NCBI RefSeq assembly: GCF_016650635.1
Contig: NZ_JAEKFI010000004.1
Span: forward strand, 1,560,001-1,624,000
Direction: 5' to 3'
DNA length: 64,000 nucleotides
From: Pseudomonas sp. TH43
GTDB lineage: Bacteria > Pseudomonadota > Gammaproteobacteria > Pseudomonadales > Pseudomonadaceae
Below, in pieces: positions 6,390 through 15,071 of the stretch. Both the position numbers and the translations under genes were made by a program. Under the pieces are notes generated by a model. It saw only the letters and a list, made by a program, of their open reading frames with translations, was not told where the DNA came from and made no database searches. How positions within the stretch are numbered: position 1 is the first letter of the stretch; every line of letters begins with the position of its first letter.

Positions 6390-9263
6390 TTAATACGGAT
6401 TGCTCTGTTCGCGTAAAAGCCCGGCCAGAACGGCGGCTTCCACCGGACGGCTGATCAGATAGCCCTGCACTTCATCGCAGCGTTCGGCGCGTAAAAACTC
6501 CAGTTGCTCCTGGCGTTCAACGCCCTCCGCCACCACTTTCAACGACAGTCCATGGGCCATGGCGATGATCGCGCGGGTGATCGCCGCGTCTTCACTGCCC
6601 TCCCCCAGCCCACGAATGAACGCCTGATCGATCTTCACGTAATCCACCGGAATGCGCTTGAGGTAACTGAGCGACGAATAGCCGGTGCCAAAGTCGTCGA
6701 TGGCCAGTTTCACCCCCAGATCACGCAGCTGCTGGAAGGTCGCGATGATGTGCTCGACGCTGTCGAGCAACTGGCTTTCAGTCAGCTCCAGCTCGAGGTA
6801 GTGCGGCGCCAGGCCGGTTTCCTCCAGCACTTGGCGTACCAGGCTGACCAGCTTGCCCTGACGCAGCTGATGCACCGACAGGTTCACCGAAACGCGGATC
6901 GGCTCAAGGCCCTGACGCTGCCATTCGCACGCCTGCCAGCAGGCCTGCCGCAGGACGAATTCGCCAATCGGCCCGATCAATCCGGTTTCCTCGGCCAGCC
7001 CGATGAAATCCCCCGGCGGCACCCGCCCCATGGTTGGATGATCCCAGCGCACCAGCGCTTCCGCCGCATTCAACCGGCCGCTTTGCAGGCACAGTTTCGG
7101 CTGATAAAAGACTTTGAGCTGTTGGTCATCGATGGCTTTGCGCAACTGGTTTTCCAGTTGCAAACGCTCCAGGGTGCTGGCCTGCAAGCTGTCGGTGTAG
7201 AACTGGAAGTTATTGCCGCCCAAGTGTTTGGCGTGCTGCATGGCCATGTTCGACTGGCTGACCAGCGCGGAGATCTCACGGGCATTGTCCGGCAGCATAC
7301 TGATGCCCATCGAGGCGCTGACCACCAGCTCATGCCCGTCCACCGTCAGCGGCAAGCGCAACTTGGTCGATAACCGCGTAGCGACCCGCGCCAGACTCGA
7401 CAAATTACCGTAGGCATCGAACAGCACCGCGAATTCATCGCCGGATAAGCGCGCAATGGTGTCGGCTTCCGGCAACGCATTCACCAGCCGTCGGGCCATT
7501 TTCTGCAGCAACTGGTCAGCGACTTCGTGGCCAAGGCTGTCGTTGAGCAATTTGAAGCGATCCAGATTGATATGCAGCAATGCCAGACTGCGGCGCCCGC
7601 CCTGCCTAACCCGCTGATGCGCTTCGTGCAGACGCTCGCGGAACAACGAGCGATTCGCCAGCCCGGTGAGTTCGTCGTAATGGGTCAGATAACGCATGCG
7701 CTCTTCTGATTCGCGCCGCGCCGAGAGATCGGCGAAGAAGCCGACGATATGACTGACATTTCCCCGACTATCGCGCACCGCGCTCAGTTGCAGCCATTGC
7801 GGATACAGCTCGCCGTTCTTGCGGGTTTCGACCAGTTCACCCTGCCAACTGCCGTGTTGCTCCAGGGCATGACGGATCGCAACGTAATGGCGGCGCGCGT
7901 CGCGGCTGCACGGCAACTCCACAACGTTGCGCCCGAGCATGTCGTCAATGTCGTAGCCAGTGACTCGACTGAACGCCTGATTGATTGCGATCAGCGCGTA
8001 GTCAGGGTCGAGAATCACAATGCCTTCGCTGGCGGCTTCGAACACCGTTGCCGCCAGCCGCTGCTGCTCTTCCACACTTTTACTGGCGCTGATGTCGCGG
8101 CGAGTGCCGACCATGCGAATCACCCGCCCGCTGTCGCTACGCTCGACGGCGCGGCCACGGTCTTCGATCCAGACCCAGTGGCCATCACCGTGACGCACGC
8201 GGTACTCGATCTGATAGTCCTCGGTGCGGCCCTTCAAATGCTCGATCAGCGCGTTTTTGAGCGTCGGCACGTCTTCGGGATGCAGGCGCGGCTTGAGGTC
8301 ACGCAGGATCGCCGTGACGTATTCCGGGGCGAGGCCGAACAATTCCTGAATCTGCGTGTGGTGGACTTCGTCGGTTTGCAGGTTCCAGTCCCACAAACCC
8401 AGCTCACTGGCCTTCAACGCCAGCGCCAGACGGGCTTCGCTTTTGCTCAGGGCCTGGTTGGCGGCGTCCAGTTCTCGGCTACGTTGCGCGACACGGTCTT
8501 CCAGTTCGACCTGCGCTTCGCGCAACTTGCCCTCGGCGCAGCGGCGATGCTCGATTTCCCGGGCCAACTCCTGATTGAGCTGCTCGCTGCGCGACTGCGT
8601 CTGCTGCAAATGTTCGATCAGGTGCTGATTCTGGAAACGCCGCAGCAAACCGCGATCAATCAGTCGATTGACCTGCCACGCCACCACGCTCAGCGAGCCC
8701 AACAGGATCAACCCGAGCCAACCCCAGCCACGCGCCAGCTCATCGCCGCCCCAAAACAGATAACCGATGGCCGGCAGCAGGCACGGCAAGGTAAAGGACA
8801 GGAACGCCGGCAGGCTCACCGCGTAGGCGACACTGGCTGACAGGGTCGCCGCGCCGATCAGGCCGAACACCCAGGCTTGCTGCATGAAGTTGTCGGCGGG
8901 CACCAATGCGATGCCGGCACCGGCGAGCGTCAGGCCGGTCATGGTCGAGCCGAGCAGAAACATTCGGCGCCAGATGGGTTGGGCCTGACGATTGGGGATT
9001 GCCGAATCAAACGCTGCCACCTGTATCACCCGCAGGGCGACCAGCGAAAGCAACCAGACCAGCCAGACGCTGACCACGAAGTAACGCTGCGGGCTCCAGA
9101 GCAAACCGGCGCAGACCAGACCATTGATCAACATGAACAGCGTGGGCAATAAAGAACCCTGATACAGCAGGCGCGTGCGCTCGACCGCCATTTCGGTTGC
9201 GTAGTGCTTGCGGACAACCCGGGGTTCCACAGAGGGGCCCGACAGTTCGGAGCTGAGGGTCAT
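6390..9263 (-). CDS. Membrane PAS-GGDEF-EAL cyclic-di-GMP protein
   Basis: 957 aa with the start chosen at ATG 9263 (MTLSSELSGPSVEPRV); an in-frame ATG 60 bases upstream is also open. Order: N-terminal membrane region of about six helices (~30-210), coiled coil (~225-275), two PAS domains (~275-390 and ~400-510), GGDEF domain with the variant SGDEF (~606) and EAL domain with EALVRW (~734). EAL metal and catalytic residues are present: the Asn of SVNLSVHQL, ELTES, DDFGTGYSS, the Lys of VDYVKIDQ and EGVE. The phosphodiesterase is thus probably active; SGDEF can still support cyclase activity or GTP binding. Same position beside uvrD as PA5442 in P. aeruginosa. Confidence 0.88.
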   Translation of the reverse strand: MTLSSELSGPSVEPRVVRKHYATEMAVERTRLLYQGSLLPTLFMLINGLVCAGLLWSPQRYFVVSVWLVWLLSLVALRVIQVAAFDSAIPNRQAQPIWRRMFLLGSTMTGLTLAGAGIALVPADNFMQQAWVFGLIGAATLSASVAYAVSLPAFLSFTLPCLLPAIGYLFWGGDELARGWGWLGLILLGSLSVVAWQVNRLIDRGLLRRFQNQHLIEHLQQTQSRSEQLNQELAREIEHRRCAEGKLREAQVELEDRVAQRSRELDAANQALSKSEARLALALKASELGLWDWNLQTDEVHHTQIQELFGLAPEYVTAILRDLKPRLHPEDVPTLKNALIEHLKGRTEDYQIEYRVRHGDGHWVWIEDRGRAVERSDSGRVIRMVGTRRDISASKSVEEQQRLAATVFEAASEGIVILDPDYALIAINQAFSRVTGYDIDDMLGRNVVELPCSRDARRHYVAIRHALEQHGSWQGELVETRKNGELYPQWLQLSAVRDSRGNVSHIVGFFADLSARRESEERMRYLTHYDELTGLANRSLFRERLHEAHQRVRQGGRRSLALLHINLDRFKLLNDSLGHEVADQLLQKMARRLVNALPEADTIARLSGDEFAVLFDAYGNLSSLARVATRLSTKLRLPLTVDGHELVVSASMGISMLPDNAREISALVSQSNMAMQHAKHLGGNNFQFYTDSLQASTLERLQLENQLRKAIDDQQLKVFYQPKLCLQSGRLNAAEALVRWDHPTMGRVPPGDFIGLAEETGLIGPIGEFVLRQACWQACEWQRQGLEPIRVSVNLSVHQLRQGKLVSLVRQVLEETGLAPHYLELELTESQLLDSVEHIIATFQQLRDLGVKLAIDDFGTGYSSLSYLKRIPVDYVKIDQAFIRGLGEGSEDAAITRAIIAMAHGLSLKVVAEGVERQEQLEFLRAERCDEVQGYLISRPVEAAVLAGLLREQSNPY

Positions 9264-9520
9264 GGGCAACGTTCTTGTTCTTATAAGGAGGGCGTGCGCC
9301 CGAAACGTGGACGGAGCATACACAAGCAGATCCCGTTGCCAAACTGCTCCAGATCATAATTTGCGCGAAACTTTTCCCGACCGTGGCACCAGCAAAACCC
9401 GCAAAGCGAGACGGGCTGACGCCTGTAGCCGGTGACCGACCGGTCGTCATCGGCAGGACTTTCATCGGCTAATGCAAAGCTCGGTTTGCCCGGGCCTGCG
9501 GCGCACCCTAGAATGCCCCG

Positions 9521-11704
9521 ATGCGCGATGATCTCTCCCTTCTGCTGAACTCCCTCAACGATGCCCAACGCCAGGCCGTAGCAGCCCCCGTTGGTCGTCA
9601 GTTGGTCCTGGCCGGCGCCGGTTCCGGTAAAACCCGAGTGCTGGTGCACCGTATCGCCTGGTTGATCCAGGTCGAAAACGCCTCGCCTCACTCTATTCTG
9701 TCGGTGACCTTCACCAACAAGGCCGCTGCCGAGATGCGTCATCGCATCGAGCAGTTGCTGGGTATCAACCCGGCCGGCATGTGGGTCGGCACCTTCCACG
9801 GCCTGGCGCACCGCTTGCTGCGGGCACATTGGCAGGAAGCCGGGCTGAGCCAGACCTTCCAGATTCTCGACAGCGACGATCAGCAACGGCTGGTCAAGCG
9901 GGTGATCCGTGAGCTGGGGCTGGACGAGCAACGCTGGCCGGCCCGTCAGGCTCAGTGGTTCATCAACGGGCAGAAAGACGAAGGTCTGCGCCCGCAACAC
10001 ATTCAAGCCAGCGGCGACTTGTACCTGGCGACCATGCGCAGCATTTACGAAGCTTACGAGGCGGCGTGCCTGCGCGCCGGCGTCATCGACTTCTCCGAAC
10101 TGCTCCTGCGCGCCCTCGACCTGTGGCGCGATCATCCGGGCCTGCTGGCGCATTATCAGAAGCGTTTCCGCCACATCCTCGTCGACGAATTCCAGGACAC
10201 CAACGCCGTGCAGTACGCCTGGTTGCGCCTGCTCGGCAAGGGCGGCGACAGCCTGATGGTGGTCGGCGACGACGACCAATCGATTTACGGCTGGCGCGGC
10301 GCGAAGATCGAGAACATTCATCAGTACTCTTCCGACTTCGCCGATTCGGTGACCATTCGTCTGGAACAGAACTACCGCTCCACCGCCGGCATCCTCAAGG
10401 CTGCCAACGCGCTGATTGCCAACAACACCGGACGTCTCGGCAAAGAGTTGTGGACCGATGGCGGCGACGGCGAGGCGATCAATCTGTACGCTGCGTTCAA
10501 CGAACACGACGAAGCACGCTACGTTGTCGAAACCATCGAAAGCGCGCTGAAAACCGGCTTGGCGCGTAGCGATATCGCGATTTTGTACCGCTCCAACGCC
10601 CAATCGCGCGTTCTTGAAGAAGCCTTGCTGCGCGAACGCATTCCGTACCGCATCTATGGCGGCCAACGCTTCTTCGAGCGCGCGGAAATCAAGAACGCCA
10701 TGGCGTATCTGCGCCTGCTCGAAGGTCGCGGCAACGATGCCGCGCTGGAACGGGTGATCAACGTTCCGGCCCGTGGCATCGGCGAGAAAACCGTCGAAGC
10801 GATCCGCGACCACGCCCGTCACAGCGATGTGTCGATGTGGGAAGCGATGCGCCAACTGGTCGCCAATAAAGGCCTGACCGGCCGTGCCGCCGGTGCGCTG
10901 GGCGCGTTTATCGAGCTGATCGAGAACCTTGCCGCCAAGTGCATGGACATGCCGTTGCACTTGATGACGCAAACCGTCATCGAGCAGTCCGGCCTGATCG
11001 CCTATCACGAAGCGGAAAAAGGCGAGAAAGGCCAGGCGCGGGTAGAAAACCTTGAGGAACTGGTCAGTGCCGCGCGCAACTTCGAGAACAACGAAGAAGA
11101 CGAAGAACTGACGCCATTGGCAGCGTTCCTCGGCCACGCGTCGCTGGAGGCTGGCGACACTCAGGCCGACGAGCACGAAGACAGCATTCAGCTGATGACG
11201 CTGCACAGCGCCAAAGGCCTGGAATTTCCCTACGTGTTCCTCGTCGGCATGGAAGAAGGCCTGTTCCCGCACAAGATGAGCCTGGAAGAACCGGGTCGTC
11301 TTGAGGAAGAACGACGCTTGGCCTATGTCGGCATCACGCGGGCGATGCAGAACCTGGTGATGACCTATGCTGAAACCCGACGCCTGTACGGCAGTGAAAC
11401 CTATAACAAGGTTTCGCGTTTCGTCCGTGAAGTGCCGAAAGGCCTGATTCAGGAAGTGCGCTTGTCGAACAGCGTCAGCCGACCGTTTGGCGGCAACCAG
11501 TCGATGAGCGGCAGCAACCTGTTCAGCGGCAGCGAAATTCCAGAAACGGGTTTCAGCCTCGGCCAGGCAGTGCGCCATTCGATTTTCGGCGACGGCGTGA
11601 TCCTCAACTTCGAAGGTGCCGGCGCGCAGGCGCGAGTGCAGGTGAACTTCAGCGAAGGCAGCAAGTGGCTGATGCTGGGTTACGCGAAGCTGGAAGCGAT
11701 CTGA
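9521..11704 (+). CDS. uvrD: DNA helicase II UvrD
   Basis: 727 aa, the usual UvrD length. Superfamily 1A 3'-5' helicase acting in nucleotide excision and mismatch repair. Motifs in order: Q-motif region LNDAQRQAV, Walker A GAGSGKT (~31-37), motif Ia TFTNKAA, motif II DEFQDTN, motif III GDDDQSIYGWRGA, motif IV region EQNYRST, motif V LMTLHSAKGLEF, motif VI RRLAYVGITRA, and a C-terminal Tudor-like tail (IFGDGVILNFEGAGAQARVQVNF). It is divergent from the PAS-GGDEF-EAL gene with a 257-base gap in which I see no clear LexA box. Confidence 0.97.
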   Translation: MRDDLSLLLNSLNDAQRQAVAAPVGRQLVLAGAGSGKTRVLVHRIAWLIQVENASPHSILSVTFTNKAAAEMRHRIEQLLGINPAGMWVGTFHGLAHRLLRAHWQEAGLSQTFQILDSDDQQRLVKRVIRELGLDEQRWPARQAQWFINGQKDEGLRPQHIQASGDLYLATMRSIYEAYEAACLRAGVIDFSELLLRALDLWRDHPGLLAHYQKRFRHILVDEFQDTNAVQYAWLRLLGKGGDSLMVVGDDDQSIYGWRGAKIENIHQYSSDFADSVTIRLEQNYRSTAGILKAANALIANNTGRLGKELWTDGGDGEAINLYAAFNEHDEARYVVETIESALKTGLARSDIAILYRSNAQSRVLEEALLRERIPYRIYGGQRFFERAEIKNAMAYLRLLEGRGNDAALERVINVPARGIGEKTVEAIRDHARHSDVSMWEAMRQLVANKGLTGRAAGALGAFIELIENLAAKCMDMPLHLMTQTVIEQSGLIAYHEAEKGEKGQARVENLEELVSAARNFENNEEDEELTPLAAFLGHASLEAGDTQADEHEDSIQLMTLHSAKGLEFPYVFLVGMEEGLFPHKMSLEEPGRLEEERRLAYVGITRAMQNLVMTYAETRRLYGSETYNKVSRFVREVPKGLIQEVRLSNSVSRPFGGNQSMSGSNLFSGSEIPETGFSLGQAVRHSIFGDGVILNFEGAGAQARVQVNFSEGSKWLMLGYAKLEAI

Positions 11705-11721
11705 AGCCGGTTTCGCTTTTC

Positions 11722-11803
11722 TGGGGGAGCGATCCTGCTCGCGAATGACGTCAGCGTGGTTGATCTGATAAACCGCAGTGCAGCTTTCGCGAGCAGGCTC
11801 GCT
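11722..11803. repeat. REP pair; second element split by the insertion sequence
   Basis: First REP TGGGGGAGCGATCCTGCTCG starts at 11722. The inverted second REP starts at 11787 (TCGCGAGCAGGCTCGCT) and stops abruptly at 11803; its missing remainder CCCACAGGG reappears at 12971-12979, immediately after the insertion sequence. Joining the two flanks restores an intact REP arm of the same family as at 5284. Confidence 0.85.
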
Positions 11804-11821
11804 TGTATGTTTAGACTTGAA

Positions 11822-11960
11822 GGGGTGGGCGGGACTACAGACTCGATTCTGACTCTGACCAGTACAGACCGTGGGAGACTTCTCGTCCCGCCCTTTCTAC
11901 CCAAAGCGCCGATAAGGAATTCATCGGTAAACCGACGATAGAGACAAGCCAGCGCAACGG
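11822..11960 (+). ncRNA. Putative bridge RNA of the IS110 element
   Basis: The noncoding left end can fold into two stem-loops. Stem 1: GGGCGGGAC (11827-11835) with GTCCCGCCC (11885-11893), extended by GGGT (11823-11826) with ACCC (11899-11902). Its loop holds AGACTCGAT (11839-11847), matching the left target AGGCTCGCT at 7 of 9 bases, and GTGGGAG (11871-11877), the exact reverse complement of the right target CTCCCAC. Stem 2 region (11906-11955, GCGC ends) holds GAAT, shared with the right end of the element before the CT core, and GAGACAAG (11941-11948), complementary at 6 of 8 bases to the left end CTTGTATG. This is the layout expected of target- and donor-binding loops. Exact RNA ends are not determined. 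Confidence 0.7.
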
Positions 11961-12003
11961 TAGACCCCAACAAGCTCTTAAACCCTAGCTCCGAGGATTC
12001 GTC

Positions 12004-12939
12004 ATGACAATCCTTACTTCGCAGACGGTTGTTGGTATCGATATCGCCAAGGCCGAAGTCGTTGTCTATCGTGCTGACCTGGAAACAATTGAGTCGGTCA
12101 AAAATGATCGAGCCGCCCTCAAACGTTGGCTCAAAACTTTGCCTGCGCAAAGCGCTATCGCTGTTGAAGCCACCAACATCTACCACTTGGAGACTGTTGA
12201 TCTGGCTCATGCGATGGGGCATCAGGTCTATGTCGTAGATGCTTATCGAGTTAGCCATTATCGTCGCGGGGTCGGTCAACGGGCCAAAAATGATCCCTGC
12301 GATGCCCGCGTGCTCGCACGTTATTTGACGAATGAGCAATGTAAATTGCGGCTTTGGAACCCGCCACCCAAGGCCTATACCGTACTGAAAAGCTTGCTGC
12401 ACAGACGCGCGACGTTAATTCAGAACCATACGGGGCTTATGTTGAGCTGGGCCGATGAACCCTTGCTGAAAAAAGAGCGTGCTGCTCAGCAAAAAGCATT
12501 CGAACGATCCGATCAGGTCATTCAGAAACTGCTGCGCAAGGTCAGCAAAGAGGCGGGTATTGAAGACAATATTGACCGCTGCAAAGCGATTGAAGGCGTG
12601 GGAGAACTGACGGCGACTGGGTTGTCAACGACCTATATGCGCGGTGACTTTGCCAATAGCGATGCCTTCATCGCGTTTTTGGGTATGGATCTGACAGTGG
12701 ACGATTCGGGTAAAAAGAATGGCCCGAGATTCCTGACCAAAAAAGGAGACCCGGAGATCCGTCGGTTGACGTACAACGCCGCGATGGCGGCGAGTCGCTC
12801 AACGAAGTGGAAACCATTTTACGAGTCTTACCTGGCCAGAGGCTTCTCGAAAACACAGGCGTTAGTGGCCCTTGCTCGCAAGCTCTGTCGAGTGGCATTC
12901 GCCCTGATGAAAAATCAGGGCGAATACCGATTAGCCTGA
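12004..12939 (+). CDS. IS110-family transposase (DEDD recombinase)
   Basis: 311 aa. N-terminal RuvC-like DEDD domain with VGIDIAKAE (Asp near 12), VEATNIYH (Glu near 57) and KNDPCDARVLARY (two Asp near 98-101). The C-terminal transposase domain contains IEGVGELTA and the motif DSGKKNGPRFLTKKGDPEIR, with the candidate catalytic serine at position 235, as in other IS110 recombinases. Intact with no frameshift. Start ATG 12004 preceded by GAGGATTCGTC. A short hairpin GCCCTGAT/ATCAGGGC (12901-12921) lies in the last codons. In IS110-group elements with a long left noncoding end this protein works with a bridge RNA encoded there. Confidence 0.92.
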   Translation: MTILTSQTVVGIDIAKAEVVVYRADLETIESVKNDRAALKRWLKTLPAQSAIAVEATNIYHLETVDLAHAMGHQVYVVDAYRVSHYRRGVGQRAKNDPCDARVLARYLTNEQCKLRLWNPPPKAYTVLKSLLHRRATLIQNHTGLMLSWADEPLLKKERAAQQKAFERSDQVIQKLLRKVSKEAGIEDNIDRCKAIEGVGELTATGLSTTYMRGDFANSDAFIAFLGMDLTVDDSGKKNGPRFLTKKGDPEIRRLTYNAAMAASRSTKWKPFYESYLARGFSKTQALVALARKLCRVAFALMKNQGEYRLA

Positions 12940-13011
12940 GATTTTAGGGTTGCTGGCCAACATAGAATCTCCCACAGGGTCAAGTGTTGGCGATTGATCA
13001 AGGATATGTCG

Positions 13012-13452
13012 ATGGGCTCGGGCTTCTTCTCTTCCTGGACATTCTGGGCTCTGCTTTCGGCGACCTTCGCCGCGCTGACGGCGATCTTCGCCAAAGTCGG
13101 TATTGAGAACGTCAATTCCGATTTCGCCACCCTGCTGCGCACCATCGTGGTGCTCGTCAGTCTGGCGTTGATTCTGTACGCCACAGGCCAATATCAGTCA
13201 CTGGGCTCGATTTCCGCCAAGAGTTACTTGTTCCTGCTGTTATCCGGGCTGGGCACCGGCGCTTCATGGCTGTGCTACTTCCGCGCCTTGAAAGTCGGCC
13301 CGGCGTCGCTTGTCGCGCCGGTGGACAAGCTCAGCGTGGTGCTGGTGGCGGTGCTCGGCGTAGTTCTGTTGGGTGAGAAGCTTGATTTGCGCCAGTGGGG
13401 CGGCATCGGTTTGATCACCGCCGGGGTAGTGATGCTGGCGTTTCGTCGCTAA
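13012..13452 (+). CDS. EamA-domain membrane protein (half-size DMT transporter)
   Basis: 146 aa from ATG 13012, chosen because AAGGA lies seven bases upstream; ATG 13006 and TTG 12994 are alternatives. Four to five predicted membrane helices (FWALLSATFAALTAIFAKV; TLLRTIVVLVSLALILYATG; YLFLLLSGLGTGASWLCYF; VVLVAVLGVVLLGEKL; GGIGLITAGVVMLAF), i.e. a single EamA unit instead of the usual two. Such half-size members are thought to work as dimers; the substrate is unknown. The IS110 element now sits 41 bases upstream, so its native promoter may have been separated from the gene. Confidence 0.8.
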   Translation: MGSGFFSSWTFWALLSATFAALTAIFAKVGIENVNSDFATLLRTIVVLVSLALILYATGQYQSLGSISAKSYLFLLLSGLGTGASWLCYFRALKVGPASLVAPVDKLSVVLVAVLGVVLLGEKLDLRQWGGIGLITAGVVMLAFRR

Positions 13453-13628
13453 GTACATTTCCCACTGAACCTGTCGCGCTTTCCTACAGCCAAAAGGTAG
13501 AAGGCCTCTTGCCTCTTCCAAGCTGAACGCAACCTGTCAGGCAAAAGCCCGAAACACTCTCTCGCTAGCCAGTAACAGTTGAGCTGTGCAACATGGCGCG
13601 CGTGTCTCCACAAACGGGAATTCCCTTT

Positions 13629-14504
13629 ATGAAACGTTTTCTTAGCATCGCCATGGCGTTGTGCATCGGCCTGACGATGAGCCTCGACGCCAATGCCAAG
13701 CGCTTTGGTGGTGGCAAAAGCGCCGGCGCTGCGCCGACGCACCAGACCAGCCAGATGGCTCCTTCTTCTCCAGGCATGGGCGGCGCTGCGGCGACCGCTG
13801 GTGCTGCCGGTGCCGCCGGTGCTGCTGCCAAGGCTGGCGGCGCTTCGAAGTGGCTCGGCCCTCTGGCCGGTATCGCCGCCGGTGGCTTGCTCGCGTCCAT
13901 GTTCATGGGCGGCGGCTTCCAGGGTATGCAGATATTCGACATCCTGATCATGGCTGTGATCGCGTTCGTGATCTTCCGCTTCATTGCCGCTCGTCGCCGC
14001 AAGCAACAGGAGCAGTTCGCTCCAGCCGGCGCGCCGCTGCAACGTGAAGCGGTCCCGCAGAACCCTTCGCCGATGGGTTCGATCTTCGGGGGGGCGGCGG
14101 CACCCGCTGCCGCTCGTCCGGTGATCAACGCGCCAGCCTGGTTCAACGAACAGCGCTTCCTCGAAGCTGCACGCAGCCACTTCCAGGCCCTGCAGCAACA
14201 CTGGGACGCCAACGAAATGGACAAGATCGCCGAGTTCGTGACCCCGCAAATGCTCGAGTTCCTCAAGCGTGAGCGTGCAGATCTGGGCGATGCATTCCAG
14301 TCGACCTTCATCGACAACCTCCAGGTACAACTGGATGGCGTCGATGATCGCGCCGACAAGACCATCGCCACCCTGACTTTCAACGGCGTGTCGAAGACTT
14401 CGCGTTTCGACCAGGGCGAAGTGTTCAGCGAAAGCTGGAACATGGAGCGTCCGCAGGGCGACAACCAGCCTTGGCTGGTCGCCGGTATCCGCCAGAACGG
14501 CTGA
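13629..14504 (+). CDS. Tim44-like domain protein, membrane anchored
   Basis: 291 aa from ATG 13629 (MKRFLSIAMALCIGLTMSLD), which starts a cleavable signal peptide ending near ANA; the open frame extends 12 codons further upstream without adding a plausible start. A low-complexity Gly/Ala region follows (~30-85), then one or two membrane helices (GPLAGIAAGGLLASMFMGGG and IFDILIMAVIAFVIFRFIAA), a linker and a C-terminal Tim44 domain (~165-290). Tim44 domains in bacteria occur in mitoribosomal-import and translocase relatives and bind membranes; the specific job here is unknown. Followed by a strong intrinsic terminator. Confidence 0.85.
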   Translation: MKRFLSIAMALCIGLTMSLDANAKRFGGGKSAGAAPTHQTSQMAPSSPGMGGAAATAGAAGAAGAAAKAGGASKWLGPLAGIAAGGLLASMFMGGGFQGMQIFDILIMAVIAFVIFRFIAARRRKQQEQFAPAGAPLQREAVPQNPSPMGSIFGGAAAPAAARPVINAPAWFNEQRFLEAARSHFQALQQHWDANEMDKIAEFVTPQMLEFLKRERADLGDAFQSTFIDNLQVQLDGVDDRADKTIATLTFNGVSKTSRFDQGEVFSESWNMERPQGDNQPWLVAGIRQNG

Positions 14505-14533
14505 TCCCCTCCTGCGCTTCACTTGTTGTGATA

Positions 14534-14559
14534 AAAACCCCGGCTTCGGCCGGGGTTTT
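14534..14559 (+). terminator. Rho-independent terminator after the Tim44-domain gene
   Basis: Perfect 11-base stem AAAACCCCGGC / GCCGGGGTTTT closed by a TTCG tetraloop, ending in TTTT. Lies 30 bases after the stop codon of the Tim44-domain gene. The A-tract on the left arm could also let it act on the other strand. Confidence 0.93.
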
Positions 14560-14642
14560 CTATTTCGCGGTTGCATCTATAGCGAGCTACTGTATAAACC
14601 GGCCCATATAAACCGCGCCATTCAAGCAAGAGGATCCCGGAC

Positions 14643-15050
14643 GTGGAAGAAATCATCGAACAACTGCGCGAAGCCAACGAACCCGTACCGGTTCCACTGG
14701 AGCTGCCTGACGAAGACCTGCTGGTGGAAATCGAGGAACAACTGTTCATCGATATCCCGTTTGTCTTCAGAGAATTCCTGTTGACGGTCAGTGATGTGGT
14801 CTATGGCAGCCTGGAGCCGGTTACCGTCACCGACCCGCAATCGCACACCTATCTGCCGGACGTGGCCGCCAACGCCTGGGATGCCGGTGTCGACCGCAGC
14901 CTGATTCCGATCTGCCAGGACGGCGATGACTACTACTGCGTCGAAGAAGACGGCACCGTCGTGTTGTGGCAGGCCGAAGAAGAGCTGATCGCCGAAGAAA
15001 CCTGGGAATCGGTATGGCACTGGGCGCGGGACGTCTGGCTGGAAAGCTGA
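14643..15050 (+). CDS. SMI1/KNR4-family protein
   Basis: 135 aa, acidic, starting at GTG 14643 behind AAGAGGATCCCG. It shows the SMI1/KNR4 fold signatures: an N-terminal amphipathic helix, PLELPDEDLLVEIEEQLFIDIP, PFVFREFLL and a central PICQDGDDYYCVEEDGTVVLW block. The family covers cell-wall regulators in fungi and many bacterial immunity proteins against contact-dependent toxins. No toxin gene is nearby, and the same kind of gene is found stably beside the CPA2 antiporter in pseudomonads, so a housekeeping role is as likely as immunity. No signal peptide. Confidence 0.82.
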   Translation: MEEIIEQLREANEPVPVPLELPDEDLLVEIEEQLFIDIPFVFREFLLTVSDVVYGSLEPVTVTDPQSHTYLPDVAANAWDAGVDRSLIPICQDGDDYYCVEEDGTVVLWQAEEELIAEETWESVWHWARDVWLES

Positions 15051-15071
15051 TCGCCCCAACGTCCCGTGTGG

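Larger units (their letters stand above)
11802..12970 (+). mobile_element. IS110-family insertion sequence inserted in a REP element
   Basis: The REP arm is interrupted between CGCT (11803) and CCCACA (12971). The dinucleotide CT is found at both boundaries (11802-11803 and 12969-12970), as expected for IS110-type insertion at a CT core without long terminal inverted repeats. The element is about 1.17 kb: a ~200-base noncoding left end, one transposase gene and a ~30-base right end. IS110-family elements are known to target REP sequences in pseudomonads and enterobacteria. The interior uses more AT-rich codons than its neighbours, consistent with recent arrival. Confidence 0.88.

Noticed and set aside
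9437..9446. Palindrome CGACCGGTCG upstream of uvrD as a LexA or other operator
   Set aside because: It does not resemble the CTGT-N8-ACAG LexA box, and ten-base GC palindromes are expected by chance in this DNA.
9281..11578. 765-codon open frame antisense to uvrD
   Set aside because: Same mirror-frame effect; uvrD shows all helicase motifs on the plus strand.
12901..12921. Hairpin GCCCTGAT/ATCAGGGC at the transposase 3' end as a terminator
   Set aside because: It lies within the last codons, has no T-run after it, and may just reflect coding constraints; mentioned only in the transposase entry.
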